Shown here: positions 9,630 to 22,119 of the stretch, in pieces
Layout of the letters: every line of letters starts with the position of its first letter
How positions within the stretch are numbered: position 1 is the stretch's first letter
Assembly: GCA_013368315.1 (NCBI GenBank)
Contig: JAACJM010000052.1
Location: forward strand, 62,001 to 126,000
Reading direction: 5' to 3'
DNA: 64,000 nucleotides
DNA from: Tetrapyrgos nigripes
Taxonomy: Eukaryota > Basidiomycota > Agaricomycetes > Agaricales > Campanellaceae
Made by a program: the position numbers and the translations under genes
Notes under the pieces: model-generated
Database searches by the model: none
The model's input: the letters and a program-made list of their open reading frames with translations, nothing else
What the model was told of the DNA's origin: nothing

Positions 9630-11733
9630 CTAGCAAAACCTCACAGACTTCTTCGCCATCTTCGCTTCAACATTTGGTTTCACAGTATGCCGTGAGGACG
9701 CAGAGGGTATTCTACTCCCGTGTGTGGTGGCGGCGGCGGCGGCGGCGGTGGTGGTGGTGGTAGGTGTCTTCAGGATCGATCTAGGCGAGATGGTGACTGG
9801 TTTAGGATTGGGAACGCTACTTTTTAACCTGAGAGGTACGATGATTTTCTTTGGCGAAGAGATTTTCGCCGTCTTGACTTTGAGTTTCGGCTTCGGCGGA
9901 GAAGGAGTCGCGCGCTTGAGCGAGGAAGATATAGTCGGCTTTGTGACAGAGGAGGGAGTACGCTTAGACTTGGGAGATAGGGAAACCGAGATACGGCGCG
10001 GAATCTTGGCGAGGATGGGAAGCATGGAGCTGTTCTTCACAGGTGAAGTGGGGATTGGGAGATCCTCATTATTGATCTCAACCAAGGTGATGTCGTTGTC
10101 AGTGATCTCCATCTCCTCGTCCAAATTATGCATCGTTTCTGCGGAAGAGACGCCATCCCGAGTACCAGTACTAGGGACAGAATCCGAGCTACCACCAGAG
10201 ACAGACGAATCGCCGACAAAAGTGGTATCGCAACCGTCGTAGGCAGGGCTAAATCTGGGGTCCTCGTCAATGGCGTCAAGAGGACCGACTTTCAGGTGAT
10301 TAAACCTGTCGTAGATGCGTTCCAAATATTTCAGCGCACGATCCGGTGATATGGAAGTGCTTTCGCAGTTGTGAGTGCCTTCTTCTGATTTCCAGAAGTC
10401 TGATGCTAAAAAATCAGGTCGCACTGGAGAGTTGACAGTCATCAATGACGCGTTGGAGAATCTTTGAGTTGAATCGGAAGACGCCTGATATATGCATTGT
10501 CAGTATATCACAGACAGAGGCTGGAAAACCATTCACTGTAGAGACTACTCTTTGGCGGATTGTTGGGGCCGTATCAGATGTCCTCTGGCATCGGGCATGG
10601 GCCTGATTGGACGGTGCTTCGTGAACACAACCCCCATAAGCTAGTGACGTTGGCGTTGCTTCTGTCTGAAGCATGGGTGAAGGTATCCGGGAGAGGAGCT
10701 CGGGTTCAACACAAGTGTAAGGCAAAGCAATGACTGAGATCTCTGTCTGGGCGGAGGTAATAGCAAGGCATGGTGACTTTGCGGGTAGTGTCGTAGGAGT
10801 TGCCACAGCAGGAGTAGACATCGCTGTTGGTGATGAGGGATTAGGTTCTGGAACCAGTACGTCGACAACAGGGGAAGTAGTGTTGTCTGTAGAAGCGGAA
10901 GGGATGTCTTCAACGCAAGTTTTGTCGGGGGAGGAAGATGATCCTTGCCGGGCTTGAGGCACAATGCAACTGCGCAGAGGAACGAAGCCCTTCCTCATCC
11001 GGACGAGGAGATCATCGGCGGCGGCTTGCCTATCCTCAGAAAGGTCTTCGGGAATATCGGAGAGCTTGGAGGCGGAAGGGGTGATTGTTGTAGAATGGGC
11101 CTCATCACGAAGAGCGATCTTCTTCCAAAAGAGATAACCTTGCTTTTCGTACCTGACCTGACTTCGCGAGTCGAGGAGAATGCGCAACGCAGAATTATAC
11201 TGGTCAGACGAGCGGGGACCTGTCATGGGCGGGATGAGTCCTGACCATGGACTGCCGGGAATCGTGGCAGCTTCCCTAATAGCATCTACGATGGCGTCCT
11301 CGAAAGATTCGCCGACCGCTATGGCTGCACGTGTGCGACTGAAGACATGTCCACATTTGGACGTATCAAGTAGAGGTGCGAGCAGCTCCTCACTTCTTCT
11401 GTATTCCTCCAGGCTGCGATGCCTATCGGCGAGTGATTGTTGGACGTTGAGTAAGGATTTGTACTTTTGTTCTAGTTGGTAAAGATGGGCTTCCAAAGGG
11501 AACAGGATGAGTTCTAGCTCTGACTCGCTGAGTGAAAGAAGGAGCTCAGGGCTCTGTAGGATAGCTTTGACGGTGATAGAATGCGCAGGACCAGTCTGTT
11601 CTGCAAGTCGGTCTAGATCATGTGCAGATTGAGAACGAGTAACAGTTGGAGGCTCCTGAGTAATAGTGAGAGGAACAGGATCAGATCTTGTTCTGTGATG
11701 ACCGAGAAACTTGCGAAGGTAGGAGAAACGCAT
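9630..11733 (-). CDS. Uncharacterised 683-aa protein with short coiled coil and basic C-terminus
   Basis: There are two exons, 10537-11733 and 9630-10484, around a 52-nt intron (GTGAAT...ATCAG). Removing the intron joins two open frames in phase and gives 683 aa. I do not recognise the family. Residues about 70-125 are Leu/Glu/Gln-rich and likely helical or coiled (ELILFPLEAHLYQLEQKYK). The middle is low-complexity Ser/Thr/Pro. The C-terminal 130 residues are Lys/Pro/Ser-rich, contain a poly-Thr/Ala run from a microsatellite, and end KKSVRFC. The composition suggests a regulated nuclear or cytoskeletal protein, but this is inference. It is transcribed divergently from RSE1 across 220 bp. Confidence 0.75.
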
Positions 11734-11953
11734 TTGAGTAATAGCAGTTAGCAGGGTGGTAGGAGAAGTCGAAGGAGGAGGAGAATTTGTCAGCTAAAAG
11801 CACGTGCTAGCAAATCCATTACGACGCGTTTTTTTCGTTTCAAGTTTCAACAAGCAGTGCTGCTGCTGCCATTGCTCCCAGTTCCCCGTCTTTGTCCTCG
11901 AAATATCCCTGAAAACACACCAGTTTGCTTTCTTAACTGACTAGCTACTGGCC
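11734..11953. promoter_or_regulatory. Divergent promoter region with E-box and MCB-like sites
   Basis: This 220-bp gap separates two divergent start codons. It holds a palindromic CACGTG at 11801-11806 and an ACGCGT at 11824-11829 followed by a T-run. Both are known fungal transcription-factor sites (bHLH and MBF type), but function here is inferred. Confidence 0.45.
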
Positions 11954-14900
11954 ATGCATCTTTACAACCTTACTTTACAAACTCCAACGGCCATAAATCA
12001 AGCCATAGTTGGGAACTTTTCGGGAGCGAGACAGCAAGAGATTATTGCATCTCATGGGACTCGTCTGGAACTGCTACGACCGGATCCTCAAACAGGCAAA
12101 ATTTCAACCGTGATCTCAACGGACGTCTTCGGATCCATACGTTCTTTGGCTGCTTTTCGTCTGACGGGTGGGACTAAGGGTGAGCTATCCGTACGTGTAT
12201 GTCCTGTTCTTGTCTCTTTAACTTGCGTCTCTCAGATTACGCCATAGTAGGCTCCGACTCTGGCCGCATCGTCATTCTCGACTATGATCCAAGACAACCA
12301 GTTTCGTCAAACTCCATCAAGAAACGTTTGGAAAATCGGGCGCTCGTCGTATCGTTCCTGGCCAATATCTTGCCGTTGATCCCAAAGGGCGTAGTGTTAT
12401 GATTGCCGCCATGGAGAAGGCAAAACTGGTCTACATTTTGAACAGAGATGCAGCCGCTAATCTCACTATCTCATCACCGCTAGAGGCCCATAAAAACGCG
12501 GCTATCATCCATCACATAGTGGGTCTGGACGTAGGATTCGAGAATCCAACATTTGCCGCCCTTGAGGTGGACTACACAGAATCAGACCAGGATCCTACCG
12601 GAGAGGCTTGCAAAAACGCAGAAAAGGTACGTTGACTCGAACTCAAAAACATACAGCTCTGAAACTGCTCTCAGATGCTCACATATTACGAACTCGATTT
12701 GGGCTTGAATCACGTCGTCAGGAAATGGAGCGAACCAACAGATCCCCGAGCGAACTTACTCCTACAAGTCCCAGGAGGTCAACTCGCTTCTTCCGATCGA
12801 TTTGACGGGCCTTCTGGAGTCTTAGTGTGCTGTGAAGACCATATTATTTACCGTCACATGGATGCTCCCCAACACCGGGTCCCTATACCACGCCGCAAAC
12901 ACCCATTAAGCGATTCTGGCCGTGGTATGCTTATAGTCGCTGCAGTCATGCACAGGATGAGGGTAAGGTATTTTCACTCTCTGTATGGCCCTAATTAACT
13001 TTTTGTCAGGGTGCATTCTTCTTCCTGGTGCAGAACGAGGATGGAGACCTTTTCAAGGTCACTATTGAGCATGAAGAAGAGGAAGTAAAGGCACTGAAAA
13101 TCAAGTATTTCGATACTGTACCTGTTGCGTCCAGTCTATGTATTCTCAAATCTGGATTCCTTTTCGTTGCGTCCGAGTTTTCAAATCAGTGAGTACGGCA
13201 CCCTGCTGACCGAAACCTTGCTTCTAATGAAAACTCACAGTTACCTGTATCAATTCCAAAAACTTGGTGATGACGACAATGAACCAGAGTTTAGCTCGAC
13301 AATGTATCCCTCCTTTGGCATGGCAGATCCTTCACAGCCTTTGCCTCGGGCGCATTTCCGTCCTCGACCGCTCGATAATTTAGCGATCGCCGACGAAATT
13401 GAATCGCTCAATCCTATCCTTGATTCAAAAGTCTTGAACGTCCTGCCAAATTCTGACACACCTCAAATCTTCGCCGCTTGTGGACGGGGCACTCGTAGCT
13501 CGCTTAGAATTCTTCGGCATGGGCTGGAGGTGGAGGAATCCGTCAGCTCTGATCTGCCGGGTATTCCTAACGCTGTCTGGACGACTAAGCGGACCGAAGA
13601 AGGTTAGTTCATTAAGTCTGCGTTGTGTCAATCCTCAATCATTCCTTTGTAGACGCCTATGATTCTTACATCATCCTCTCCTTCGTTAATGGGACTCTCG
13701 TTCTTTCTATCGGCGAAACAATCGAAGAAGTCCAGGACACTGGTTTCCTCTCTTCTGCTCCAACGTTGGCTGTCCAGCAAATTGGTGCAGATGCTCTTTT
13801 ACAGGTGCATCCTGGCGGTATCCGACATGTCTTATCCAACGGTCACGTCACCGAATGGAGAGCTCCGGCGAACAAATCTATCGTTGCTGCAACAACGAAC
13901 AAGAGACAGGTTGTTGTTGCGTTGAGTTCAGCAGAATTGGTGTACTTTGAGTTGGATCTGGAGGGGCAGTTGAATGAATACCAGGATCGTAAAGCTATGG
14001 GCAGTACAGTACTAGCTTTGAGCATTGGTGAAGTACCAGAAGGCAGGCAGAGGACGCCATATCTCGTAAGTCTTGTCCTTTCATATGTTGACGATGGTGC
14101 TCACAACTTCCCACAGGCTGTTGGATGCGAGGATCAGACTGTACGTGTCGTGTCGTTGGACCCCGAAAGTACGCTGGAAACCATCAGTCTCCAAGCCTTG
14201 ACCGCCCCTCCGTCCTCAATCTGTGTAGCAGAGATGATGGACTTCAGTATCACTAGGGTGGAACCGGTAATGTTCGTCAACATCGGTCTGCAAAATGGTG
14301 TTCTTTTGCGTACTGTACTGGATCCTCAAACTGGCCAATTGGTTGACACACGTACTCGGTAAGATGAGAACTTTTTTCTGTATGTGTTGTCTGACGCAAT
14401 GTTATAGTTTCCTTGGTACAAGACCAATCAAACTTATCCGAGTGCAGATACAACGCCAACCCGCTATCCTTGCACTATCATCGCGATCATGGCTCAATTA
14501 CACGCACCAGAATCTCATGCATTTTACTCCTCTTATATTTGAGAGTTTTGATTATGCCTGGAGTTTCTCAGCGGAACTCAGTCCGGAAGGTCTGATTGGA
14601 ATTACTGGAAGTACACTCAAGTAGGTCGTTACCTTGGTTATCCCTTCTGGACCTATGTGTCATCATTGTCAATTTTCCAGAATTTTCCAAATACCAAAGC
14701 TCGGTACAAAGCTCAAGCAAGATTCGATTCCTCTTTCTTACACCCCGCGAAAATTTATTACCCACCCGTCTAATCATTACTTCTACCTGATAGAGGGTGA
14801 TCACCGAGTAATTGGTGACGATGCCGCAGCTAAAAAGCTCGGTGAATTGCGGAATCAAGGAAAGGACGTAGACGAGGAAGTTCTTGAGTTGCCTCAAGAG

Positions 14901-16169
14901 GTGTTTGGGAAACCCAAGGCTCCAGCTGGGACTTGGGGCTCTGCAATCAGAATTATCGATCCTATAGAGGTCAGTTTTATTAATATACAAGCTAAATGTA
15001 TTCTGAACCCGTTACTGCAGGCAAAAACGGTGGCATACTTCCCTCTGGATGGTAATGAAGCTGCTTTCTCCCTGGCAGTTGTTCCGTTTTCTGCACGAAA
15101 TGGTGAATTACACTTGGTTGTTGGAACCGCTGCAGATACCCTTGTGTCGCCCAGATCCTGTTCAAGTGGGTTCTTGCGGACGTACCGGTTCACTGAGGAT
15201 GGCGCTGGACTAGAACTGATTCACAAAGTATGTAGTTACGTTCTCTGTGATACTAATGCCTGACCTTTTATTTTTTATTTTTGCAGACAGAAACCGATGA
15301 CGTTCCTCTGGCTTTGATGGCTTTCCAAGGAAGATTGACAGCAGGCGTTGGCAAAGCACTGAGGATCTACGACATCGGCAAGAAGAAACTACTTCGAAAG
15401 GTCGAGAACAAGGTCAGTTTCGTGTCTTGCCGCCTTCGATGTCTCATTCACTTCTTCCCTTCAGAGCTTTGCATCGGCTATCGTATCCCTCAACACTCAA
15501 GGTTCCCGAATTATTGTCGGTGACATGCAGGAATCAGTGTCATTCGCCGTTTACAAACCGCCAGAAAACCGATTGTTGATCTTCGCCGACGACTCTCAAC
15601 CACGCTGGGTCAGTGCTTGCACCATGGTCGACTACAACACGGTGGCTGTTGGAGATCGGTTCGGCAATGTCTTTGTCAACCGTCTTGACCCCAAGGTTTC
15701 TGAACAAGTGGACGATGACCCGACCGGAGCCGGGATATTGCATGAAAAAAGTATTCTAATGGGAGCTCCGCATAAGACGAAGATGATTGCACATTTTCAC
15801 GTCGGTGACCTGGTCACCTCCATACATAAAGTTGCAATGGTCGCAGGAGGACGAGAAATTCTGCTGTATACTTGTTTACATGGCACCATTGGCATCCTGG
15901 TACCATTTGTGTCAAAGGAAGATGTCGATTTTATTTCGACCTTGGAGCAACACATGAGACAGGAGAACAGTAGTCTGGTGGGTAGGGATCATCTTACATG
16001 GAGGGGGTATTACACGCCGGTGAAAGCTGTTGTTGACGGTGACCTGTGCGAGACGTTCGCCCAATTACCCACTCAGAAACAGAGCAGTATTTCTGGAGAG
16101 CTGGATCGCACGGTCGGGGAGGTGTCAAAGAAACTGGAACAACTGAGGGTAACAACGAGTGGTTTCTAG
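11954..16169 (+). CDS. RSE1: Splicing factor 3B subunit 3 (Rse1/SAP130)
   Basis: This is a core subunit of the U2 snRNP SF3b complex. Its three WD40-like beta-propellers hold the complex together during branch-site recognition in the nucleus. Twelve exons are read: 11954-12179, 12236-12626, 12675-12962, 13010-13188, 13241-13602, 13653-14065, 14117-14358, 14408-14620, 14681-14969, 15021-15227, 15287-15412 and 15465-16169. The translation follows SF3B3 from the first residues ([20 protein letters not shown]) through [36 protein letters not shown] and [15 protein letters not shown] to [13 protein letters not shown]. Exon 2 carries an apparent one-base frameshift at about 12291-12303: frame 1 reads to DYDP and frame 3 resumes at [10 protein letters not shown]. 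No intron fits there. As the gene is essential, a sequencing error is most likely. Confidence 0.95.
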
Positions 16170-16345
16170 TTACATATCATTGACACTTCATATTTGTACA
16201 AAAAGCCTTGTATCTTGTAAGTTATTTGGGGCAAGAGTACATATAACGAATGGGTTCCTTCTTCTAAATTAGTAACATACATCTTCCAATGAAACGGGGG
16301 AAAACCATGATGTGCAGGGTATTATTTAGAACGACAACGTTGACT

Positions 16346-17748
16346 CTAGAACGCTGTCGTAGAGTCAACCTCAATGGTAGGCACGATTGATGCGATGAAC
16401 TTGAGGAACACGACCAGATAGAAATCTACACGCATGCCCTCCACTTCTTCATCCTCCCCGGCGCCAGCAGCAATTTCCTTCCCGCCGCTCGTCTTTCGAC
16501 TAAAGGGCCACTTCTTCTTGTTTTCCTTCGGGGAAGACGTCTTCTGTTGCTGAGCAAGCTGCTCGGCAATGACACTGTTATTCATGCGTTCAATAACTTT
16601 CTTCATGACGCTAGCGTGTTTACATGGATGGACTGAGGCGGCTTGTAGGGAACTGGAGTGAGGGAACGGTTCAATTGTGACGGTCTTCTGGGCATGATCC
16701 GCAGATACATCTTGGAATATCTGAGCTGGTGTCAAGGGGGTACGATTCTACGGTGACGGGTCAATAAAAATTGCTTGATTGCAAATAAAAAAAGACACAC
16801 CTCGTCGTAACCAAGGAGCCAACTACGAGGAGTTTGATAGTACTTGTCATATGTGATCATGACATCGTAGGTTCGCACTTGTAACAAATTGCCTGAAGCA
16901 ACCTCTACTTGACTACCGAGATAATCCATGAGCGTCATGGAGAGAATGAAGGATGTCTAAACGTACCTGGCATCAATGACGTTGGAAGTCTTCGGAGCAG
17001 CAGTGGCTTCATCCCCAGCTTCCAGATCATCCTCCTCCATGTCAGGAATGTCATCCATATCGGGAATCTCTCCGACCGGCCCATCCACAGAAAGACTACC
17101 CATACCAGAAGCGAGATCGTCCTGTGGACCATCATCGGGAATGTCCTTGATTTCTCCAGGATTGGCAGCGTCCGAGTTGGATTTCCGGCCCGCATGAGTC
17201 TCTACCCATTCGTCACCATCACTAGCGCCGGCATCCGCGAAGGATAGAAGGCGCTCAGCATCCTCTTCGGCATCCGTGTACGCAAGAGAAGATGCCCGAC
17301 GCAGACAGGGTACGCCACGAGTAACGAGATATTGCTTATCGGCTGGCAGAAAATCACGAGCTTTGGACGGGTCTCCCTTTTCCCTTGAGATCCATGTAAG
17401 TAGACCGGTTCAGTTGTGGACAATCTACACGCTCACCATGACCAGACTGGGAACTTGTAAACCAGGAAGTCTCCGGCGGCAACGAACTCCTCTGTGCTGA
17501 CAAGTTAGGAATCCACAAGCAAGACAACGCGATATTGAAGCTGACCAGGGGTAATTCGACCGTGCTCCTTGAATTTGCTCTCTTTGAGCACCTACAAAGT
17601 TGTTTATAAGATCTGCTCGTCCGACATGGGAATGAATGGGTGCATACAGGGCTGAGATAGTCTCGGATACTCCAATATTGTTGCTAGATCTCGAATAAGT
17701 GAAAATACGGCCATAAATTCGAAGACTACTGACCTGAAGAGCGTGCAT
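16346..17748 (-). CDS. ATG3: Autophagy E2-like enzyme Atg3
   Basis: Atg3 transfers Atg8 from Atg7 to phosphatidylethanolamine on the growing autophagosome. Seven exons (minus) are 17734-17748, 17648-17683, 17546-17591, 17437-17491, 16967-17383, 16801-16912 and 16346-16747. All phases agree and give 360 aa. Seen in order are the N-terminal membrane-binding segment ([15 protein letters not shown]), [15 protein letters not shown], an acidic linker of about 90 residues (flexible region), [19 protein letters not shown], and the active-site Cys in [15 protein letters not shown]. The C-terminus [20 protein letters not shown] matches the family. The first exon is only 15 nt. It is divergent from gene X'. 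Confidence 0.95.
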
Positions 17749-18275
17749 GGGTTGGTAGTAACGGATAAAGTGGAATCGATAGAATCCAACTCCAATTTAC
17801 GACCACGTGCGCAGCGCTCCCTTTCAATCTTCCTTTTTTCGACTTGCAAGCTGTTCAGCCGGACTGGCGTTATCCAAACTTCTTGTAATAGTATTGCGTA
17901 GCTTTTGCGGTGCGGTGAATAAATTCATTCATTCATTCATTGGACTCGAGCTCGTTTATGCCTGTGATTCCCAACTTTCCTGCCACGTAAAAGGGACTTT
18001 GTTTCCTCTCCCACTTTTCTTTCCTTGCTCAGGGGAACCACTTGTGAGTTTCCGTGCCATATATTGCTATGTCTGAAATATCGCAGAGTATTAGCTTGGC
18101 CGTGTCCTGTGAACAGAGAAATTCAAACAAGTTGCGGTCACGGTGTCATCATCGCCCCTATTAGTCCTCGAGCTAAAACTGGACGCGTTCACTGAACCAC
18201 TCTGCTCCCTACCTCTGGACGCTCTTTCAGACCTCATTCTTTTTTAATTCTCGCTACGAATACGATTCTCTACTC
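17749..18275. promoter_or_regulatory. Divergent region between ATG3 and X'
   Basis: No gene is seen. An ATTC microsatellite lies at about 17925-17940. From about 18130 to 18275 the sequence matches the upstream flank of gene X (7420-7278 and 6776-6750, minus strand), but without the MITE. Confidence 0.55.
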
Positions 18276-19242
18276 ATGGATCCTTTCGACGCGACAGTCA
18301 CTGGCATCGAGCAGGCGCTTTCGACGATTTCCCTCGACGAAGTTGTTGATAATGTCTTGCCTACTAACTGGACGGATGGTCTTCTGGAAAATCAACTAGT
18401 TCTTCGGAAACAAGATCCAGCCCAAGTCGCAGAGCTTGAGAACCTGGGTTTGGTCCAGTGGTCGCATGTCTGCAAACAGTTAAAAAAGGTTGGTGTACCA
18501 GAGCAGCTCTTCGAGGTATGTCTCATTCAGTCCAGACTCCACATCGCATCTCGCCTTTACTCATCGTCGTCATAAATCGTTTTCCAGGCGATCCTGAAAC
18601 TCCTGTCATTGCGAAAACTTCTGGCACTTGTCAAGCCGAACATGACCGCCTTCCTCGCATTGATACACTTGTCTGACAAGTGGGATGGCAGGGACAGTGT
18701 GGTCATGTTGCGTATCTGTGAGCTAGCGAGGTGCTGTTCACGGAACTTTTGGACAAGACTACGTCGCGGTGGGTACCCACGGGCCGCTCTATATTTGCAA
18801 GCATTGACCGATTTGATTTATCATCAGGAAACCGTCCAGCAGCGAAACTCCCGTTGGTGAGTTCTAGTATTGGTTTGCCAGACCGACTCTCATGTGTACA
18901 TAGACATCTCTCCTCAACAGGATGTCGCTCGCGAGGCGTCGTCTCGTCAAATAGTACCCATTTCAGCCCTACAGCCATTTCATATCATCGCCAGCTCCAA
19001 CCCATCCTCCACTTGCTCAGCGCTGTGTGGCTCACGACGTGCCTTCACCTGTGGCTCTTCCCGTTGCTGTCCACGCTCTCACTGCGCCTGGGATGGCTCC
19101 GTACAAAAGTGTTTACCCACCCAGGAAGCCCACCACCATCAGTGCGGGTGAATTCCGTGCAGCTTTTACTCGTATGGAAGCAGCTCGGCTCTCCCTTCCT
19201 TCGGTTCCTTCACCGCGTAAGAACCCTGATCAACTAGCATGA
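18276..19242 (+). CDS. Protein X', paralog of X (uncharacterised)
   Basis: Exons are 18276-18515, 18588-18768, 18828-18856 and 18967-19242. Phases agree and give 241 aa. The first 145 residues align with X (TGIEQALSTIS, WTDGLLENQLVL, KVGVPEQLFE, then a Leu-rich helix and a WDGRD loop where X has NGRD). The C-terminal part shares only a short block (RKPTTISAGEFR against RKPDIAGGQYR) and lacks the acidic run and the Lys/Arg tail of X, so it is about 80 residues shorter. Intron 1 has a normal GT donor. The last acceptor was chosen because a nearer one (18920) meets a stop. The function is unknown. It heads the right arm of the inverted duplication. Confidence 0.65.
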
Positions 19243-19799
19243 CCCTCTGAGGGGGAGTATTTATCAGCTTACAGTTCTCGCCCTGTATGGACTCCCCACA
19301 ACTGGTTAGAGAGAATCCGGAGTGCTTCTGGCAGTGAGATACCTCCTTTGGCTAGCTCTTCCGCCTCGACATCCGTTACAGAGCCGAAAAAATACCGACT
19401 TTGACGTCTCCACTAGTAACTACAAGTCGGAAATGCCCCCAGTCTCCTTCACCTCGGGCTGGGCCCTCTCGACTGCCCTTCCAAAACATCACCAATGCAA
19501 CTCCCTCGTTGTTAGGGCCTGACCTTGCTCTTCTTGCCACAGCTCAACACACCCAACGGCGCAGGCCTGCTGCACCATCGAGGCATGTCTGGCCAACTAT
19601 ACTGCATAGTTTCAAGATATCATTGGAGGTTGGGGAAGACAAAAAGACGATGAGAGATACAAAACAGATAGAAAGATCTGAGGTGATGGGGAGAAATTCA
19701 GAATACTTCACTGTCAGTATTCCCATTATCATGTAGATTTGTATTTCAGATTGAACTTGAGAATGGATTGCAGCAATCTGAACTTTTTCTCGGACAGTA
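19243..19799. other. Stretch without a recognisable gene
   Basis: Only short frames without motifs were found. It lies between X' and F-box fragment D. Confidence 0.5.
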
Positions 19800-20300
19800 A
19801 ACCATACGGCACATTTCTTGTCTCATATCTCAATAAACGGACTATAATCCAAGCCAACCTGGAGAGTTGCATGGGCTGGTGGCTAAATGGACTGAAGGCC
19901 TGGAGCGGTAAGGTTTAGGATCCCGAGACAATTGTCATTCTTCTCCCTACTTTTTCTCTTCTGTTCATTAACGTATTTTTTCTCCGACGTCTTCTTTTCG
20001 TTCTCTCCTTTCTGCATCTGCGTATGTACTCTACGTCTACGTATGTACCCCGCCCTTCCTTGCATGATATCTTCCGCATCGAGGTCCACGTCACCTCAGC
20101 TCTCTAGATCTACCACCTAGCAAAACACTTCTTATCTCAGAACTTGACGCCATGGCGAGACCACCAGAAACAAGCAGATTTCGTATCGCAAAGCCTTTAT
20201 CCCCATCTAGGAAGAATATCTCTTGAATCTTCTATCCCTTTCAGACAGCCCATCGCCACCAGTGCTGCCCCACTCTGCATTATGATATGTTCTGTCAGCC
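19800..20300 (+). pseudogene. F-box gene copy D: 5' fragment only
   Basis: The shared upstream module (landmarks TTTCTTGTCTCA at about 19818 and AAACGGACTAT at about 19837) is followed by the leader and the start codon at about 20152, with codons reading ARPPETSRFRIAKPLSP as in copy B. A stop comes after about 24 codons and the similarity ends near 20280, before any F-box. The remainder is absent; the secreted-protein gene (minus) begins to overlap the flank soon after. Confidence 0.75.
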
Positions 20301-20389
20301 ATCGCGGAAGTGTGCTTTGCACAAGTGATAACGTCAAAGTAGAACTGATAACATTGATGCCAGAATACGAATTACAACCAATGCTGTGA

Positions 20390-21292
20390 TCAGCTAAACC
20401 AGAAGTACAGCGCCAGCACTGGCAATAAGAGAGAAGACTGCGTAATACGAAGTCTCTCGCTTCCGTTGCCATTGTCACTGGAACCGGATGGGTTCGTACT
20501 GTTTGAAGCTGAGGAATTTGTACTGGTAGAAACAGAATTATTACTGGCGGTATACCTGGAAAAGAAAGGTCATCAATACAGTCGTGAAAGATTGAGATGG
20601 AACTCGTACGTATAACTAATCAACGAAAACGACCCAGTTTCATCTGTACTGGATTGACTGTTGGGCGAACGTCCCTTCACAGTTAGGTTGACGGTATGTT
20701 CCACATTGGAATCTAAACCTTCAGTCAAGAAAAGGTTGAAGCAAGTGAAAGGTTTAGAGTCACGACCGATTTGAGCACCATCAACTTCACTAATATTTCC
20801 GTCGATGTCTACGTTGAAGAGGGGCGAGACATCATTGAGGAGGGAGGTGATATACAATGCAGAGCCTATTCAAGACTGAATTGTCAATTTCTGCAAGCAA
20901 GAACTGAAATCACACCTTTGAACTTCCACGAAGCGAATGAAGTATTTTGCTGACCCATTGCAGCAAACTCGGTACACGGTGGTTGAGGTTGTACGTTGTA
21001 GCAGCCTTTCGGAGCCATACATCAGACCATTGGCTCAACCTAGAGTAGCCCGACAACTCACCTGGCTGACCACCTACGACATTCCCTTCCTCATCAACTT
21101 TACAAAGAAGTGCGTCCCCAGCTCCTAACACAGAGTTAAAATCATACTTCGAACGATAGTGGGAAATTAAAGCAAACCGCCTCCAAAAGTAATCTGGCTG
21201 GTATCGGTTTCGTTGACCGTCACATTGAAAGTTTGCGCAGAAACGACAGAACAGAGTGTGATGAAGGACAGAACTTTGTGCAAGGACTTCAT
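20390..21292 (-). CDS. Small secreted, probably GPI-anchored protein (copy 2)
   Basis: The gene has five exons with the same structure and intron phases as its paralog at 48362-49305. The N-terminus is a signal peptide (Lys, then a hydrophobic core ending VVSAQ). The mature part starts TFNVTVNETDTSQITFGGG and holds several N-x-S/T sites. The C-terminus has a Ser/Asn/Thr-rich stretch followed by a hydrophobic tail (LLLPVLALYFWF), the pattern for GPI-anchor addition. Two Cys pairs are conserved in the middle. The role is unknown; a cell-wall or matrix protein is plausible. It lies between F-box fragments D and C on the opposite strand, so it appears to have entered the repeat array later. No break was seen. 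Confidence 0.75.
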
Positions 21293-21689
21293 GGTTGGAG
21301 ATGGAAGTGTTGAATAAAGAGAGTTGCATGGAAAAGACGCCCAATGCCAGCATTTCTGGTACGTCGCTGCGCAAGCGATGATGAACTGATAAAAAACAAT
21401 TCACTTGTCTGACACGGTAAGGGCATGCAATTCAGAGCGTCTCCAGGCTATGTAGGAGTGTCCGATTTGTATCAAACGAGGTGTTTACCGACAGAGCACA
21501 TGAACCCGTATGAATCCGAGGGAACTACCACTGCAAAAAAAACTTAGGGCAACAGAAAAATGACAAAGAAAGGCATGCTTATTGAAAATCCCAAACGGTC
21601 AAAAGGGTACATGGAGGAGAACATCAGAGTCACTCACCATTCAAAACTTATTCACGTGTGAAGTCATTGAGCCAAGCTTGAATGTTCGG

Positions 21690-22095
21690 CTTTCTCCGTC
21701 AGATTCAGCCTGACAATGTGCATCTTTGTTTCTGTCCACCTTTGATGTCCTATTGCGGGCGAGGCGCTATAGTCGCTGACGCCAGCTTCTCCTTGCCTCA
21801 CAAACCTTCGGTGCCCAGTCCGTCCGACCCTCGACTCTTCTCCTAGAATTTGACTCCAAATCACAAATTTTTACTCCGAGCGCAGCTTTCTTTCAAGTTT
21901 CTCGCAAACGCAACCAGGTCGATCTCTGTCAGCTCATAGATCTCCACAGACATCCCTTCCCTCCAAGTGCTCAAACGATCTGAATCCAGGGCGGTTGTGG
22001 TTAGCCGTTGGAGAAATAGGAAAGATGGCATTGAGCGAAGAAAGACACAGGATGAATTACTGCGTTGGTGAGGTCTGCTTATTATGTACGGGACA
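21690..22095. repeat. Inverted duplicate of the segment at 9210-9560
   Basis: The reverse complement aligns with 9210-9560. It ends close to the start of the F-box copy C module. Coding is not supported. Confidence 0.65.
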
Positions 22096-22119
22096 TGGTA
22101 GCTAACCTTACCATCATTC

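Noticed and set aside
9724..10242. 172-aa plus-strand frame with Ala/Val run
   Set aside because: Antisense of exon 2 of the 683-aa gene; the run is the reverse reading of its microsatellite.
19027..19242. Separate small gene starting with GTG
   Set aside because: It is the last exon of X'; the start codon is not ATG.
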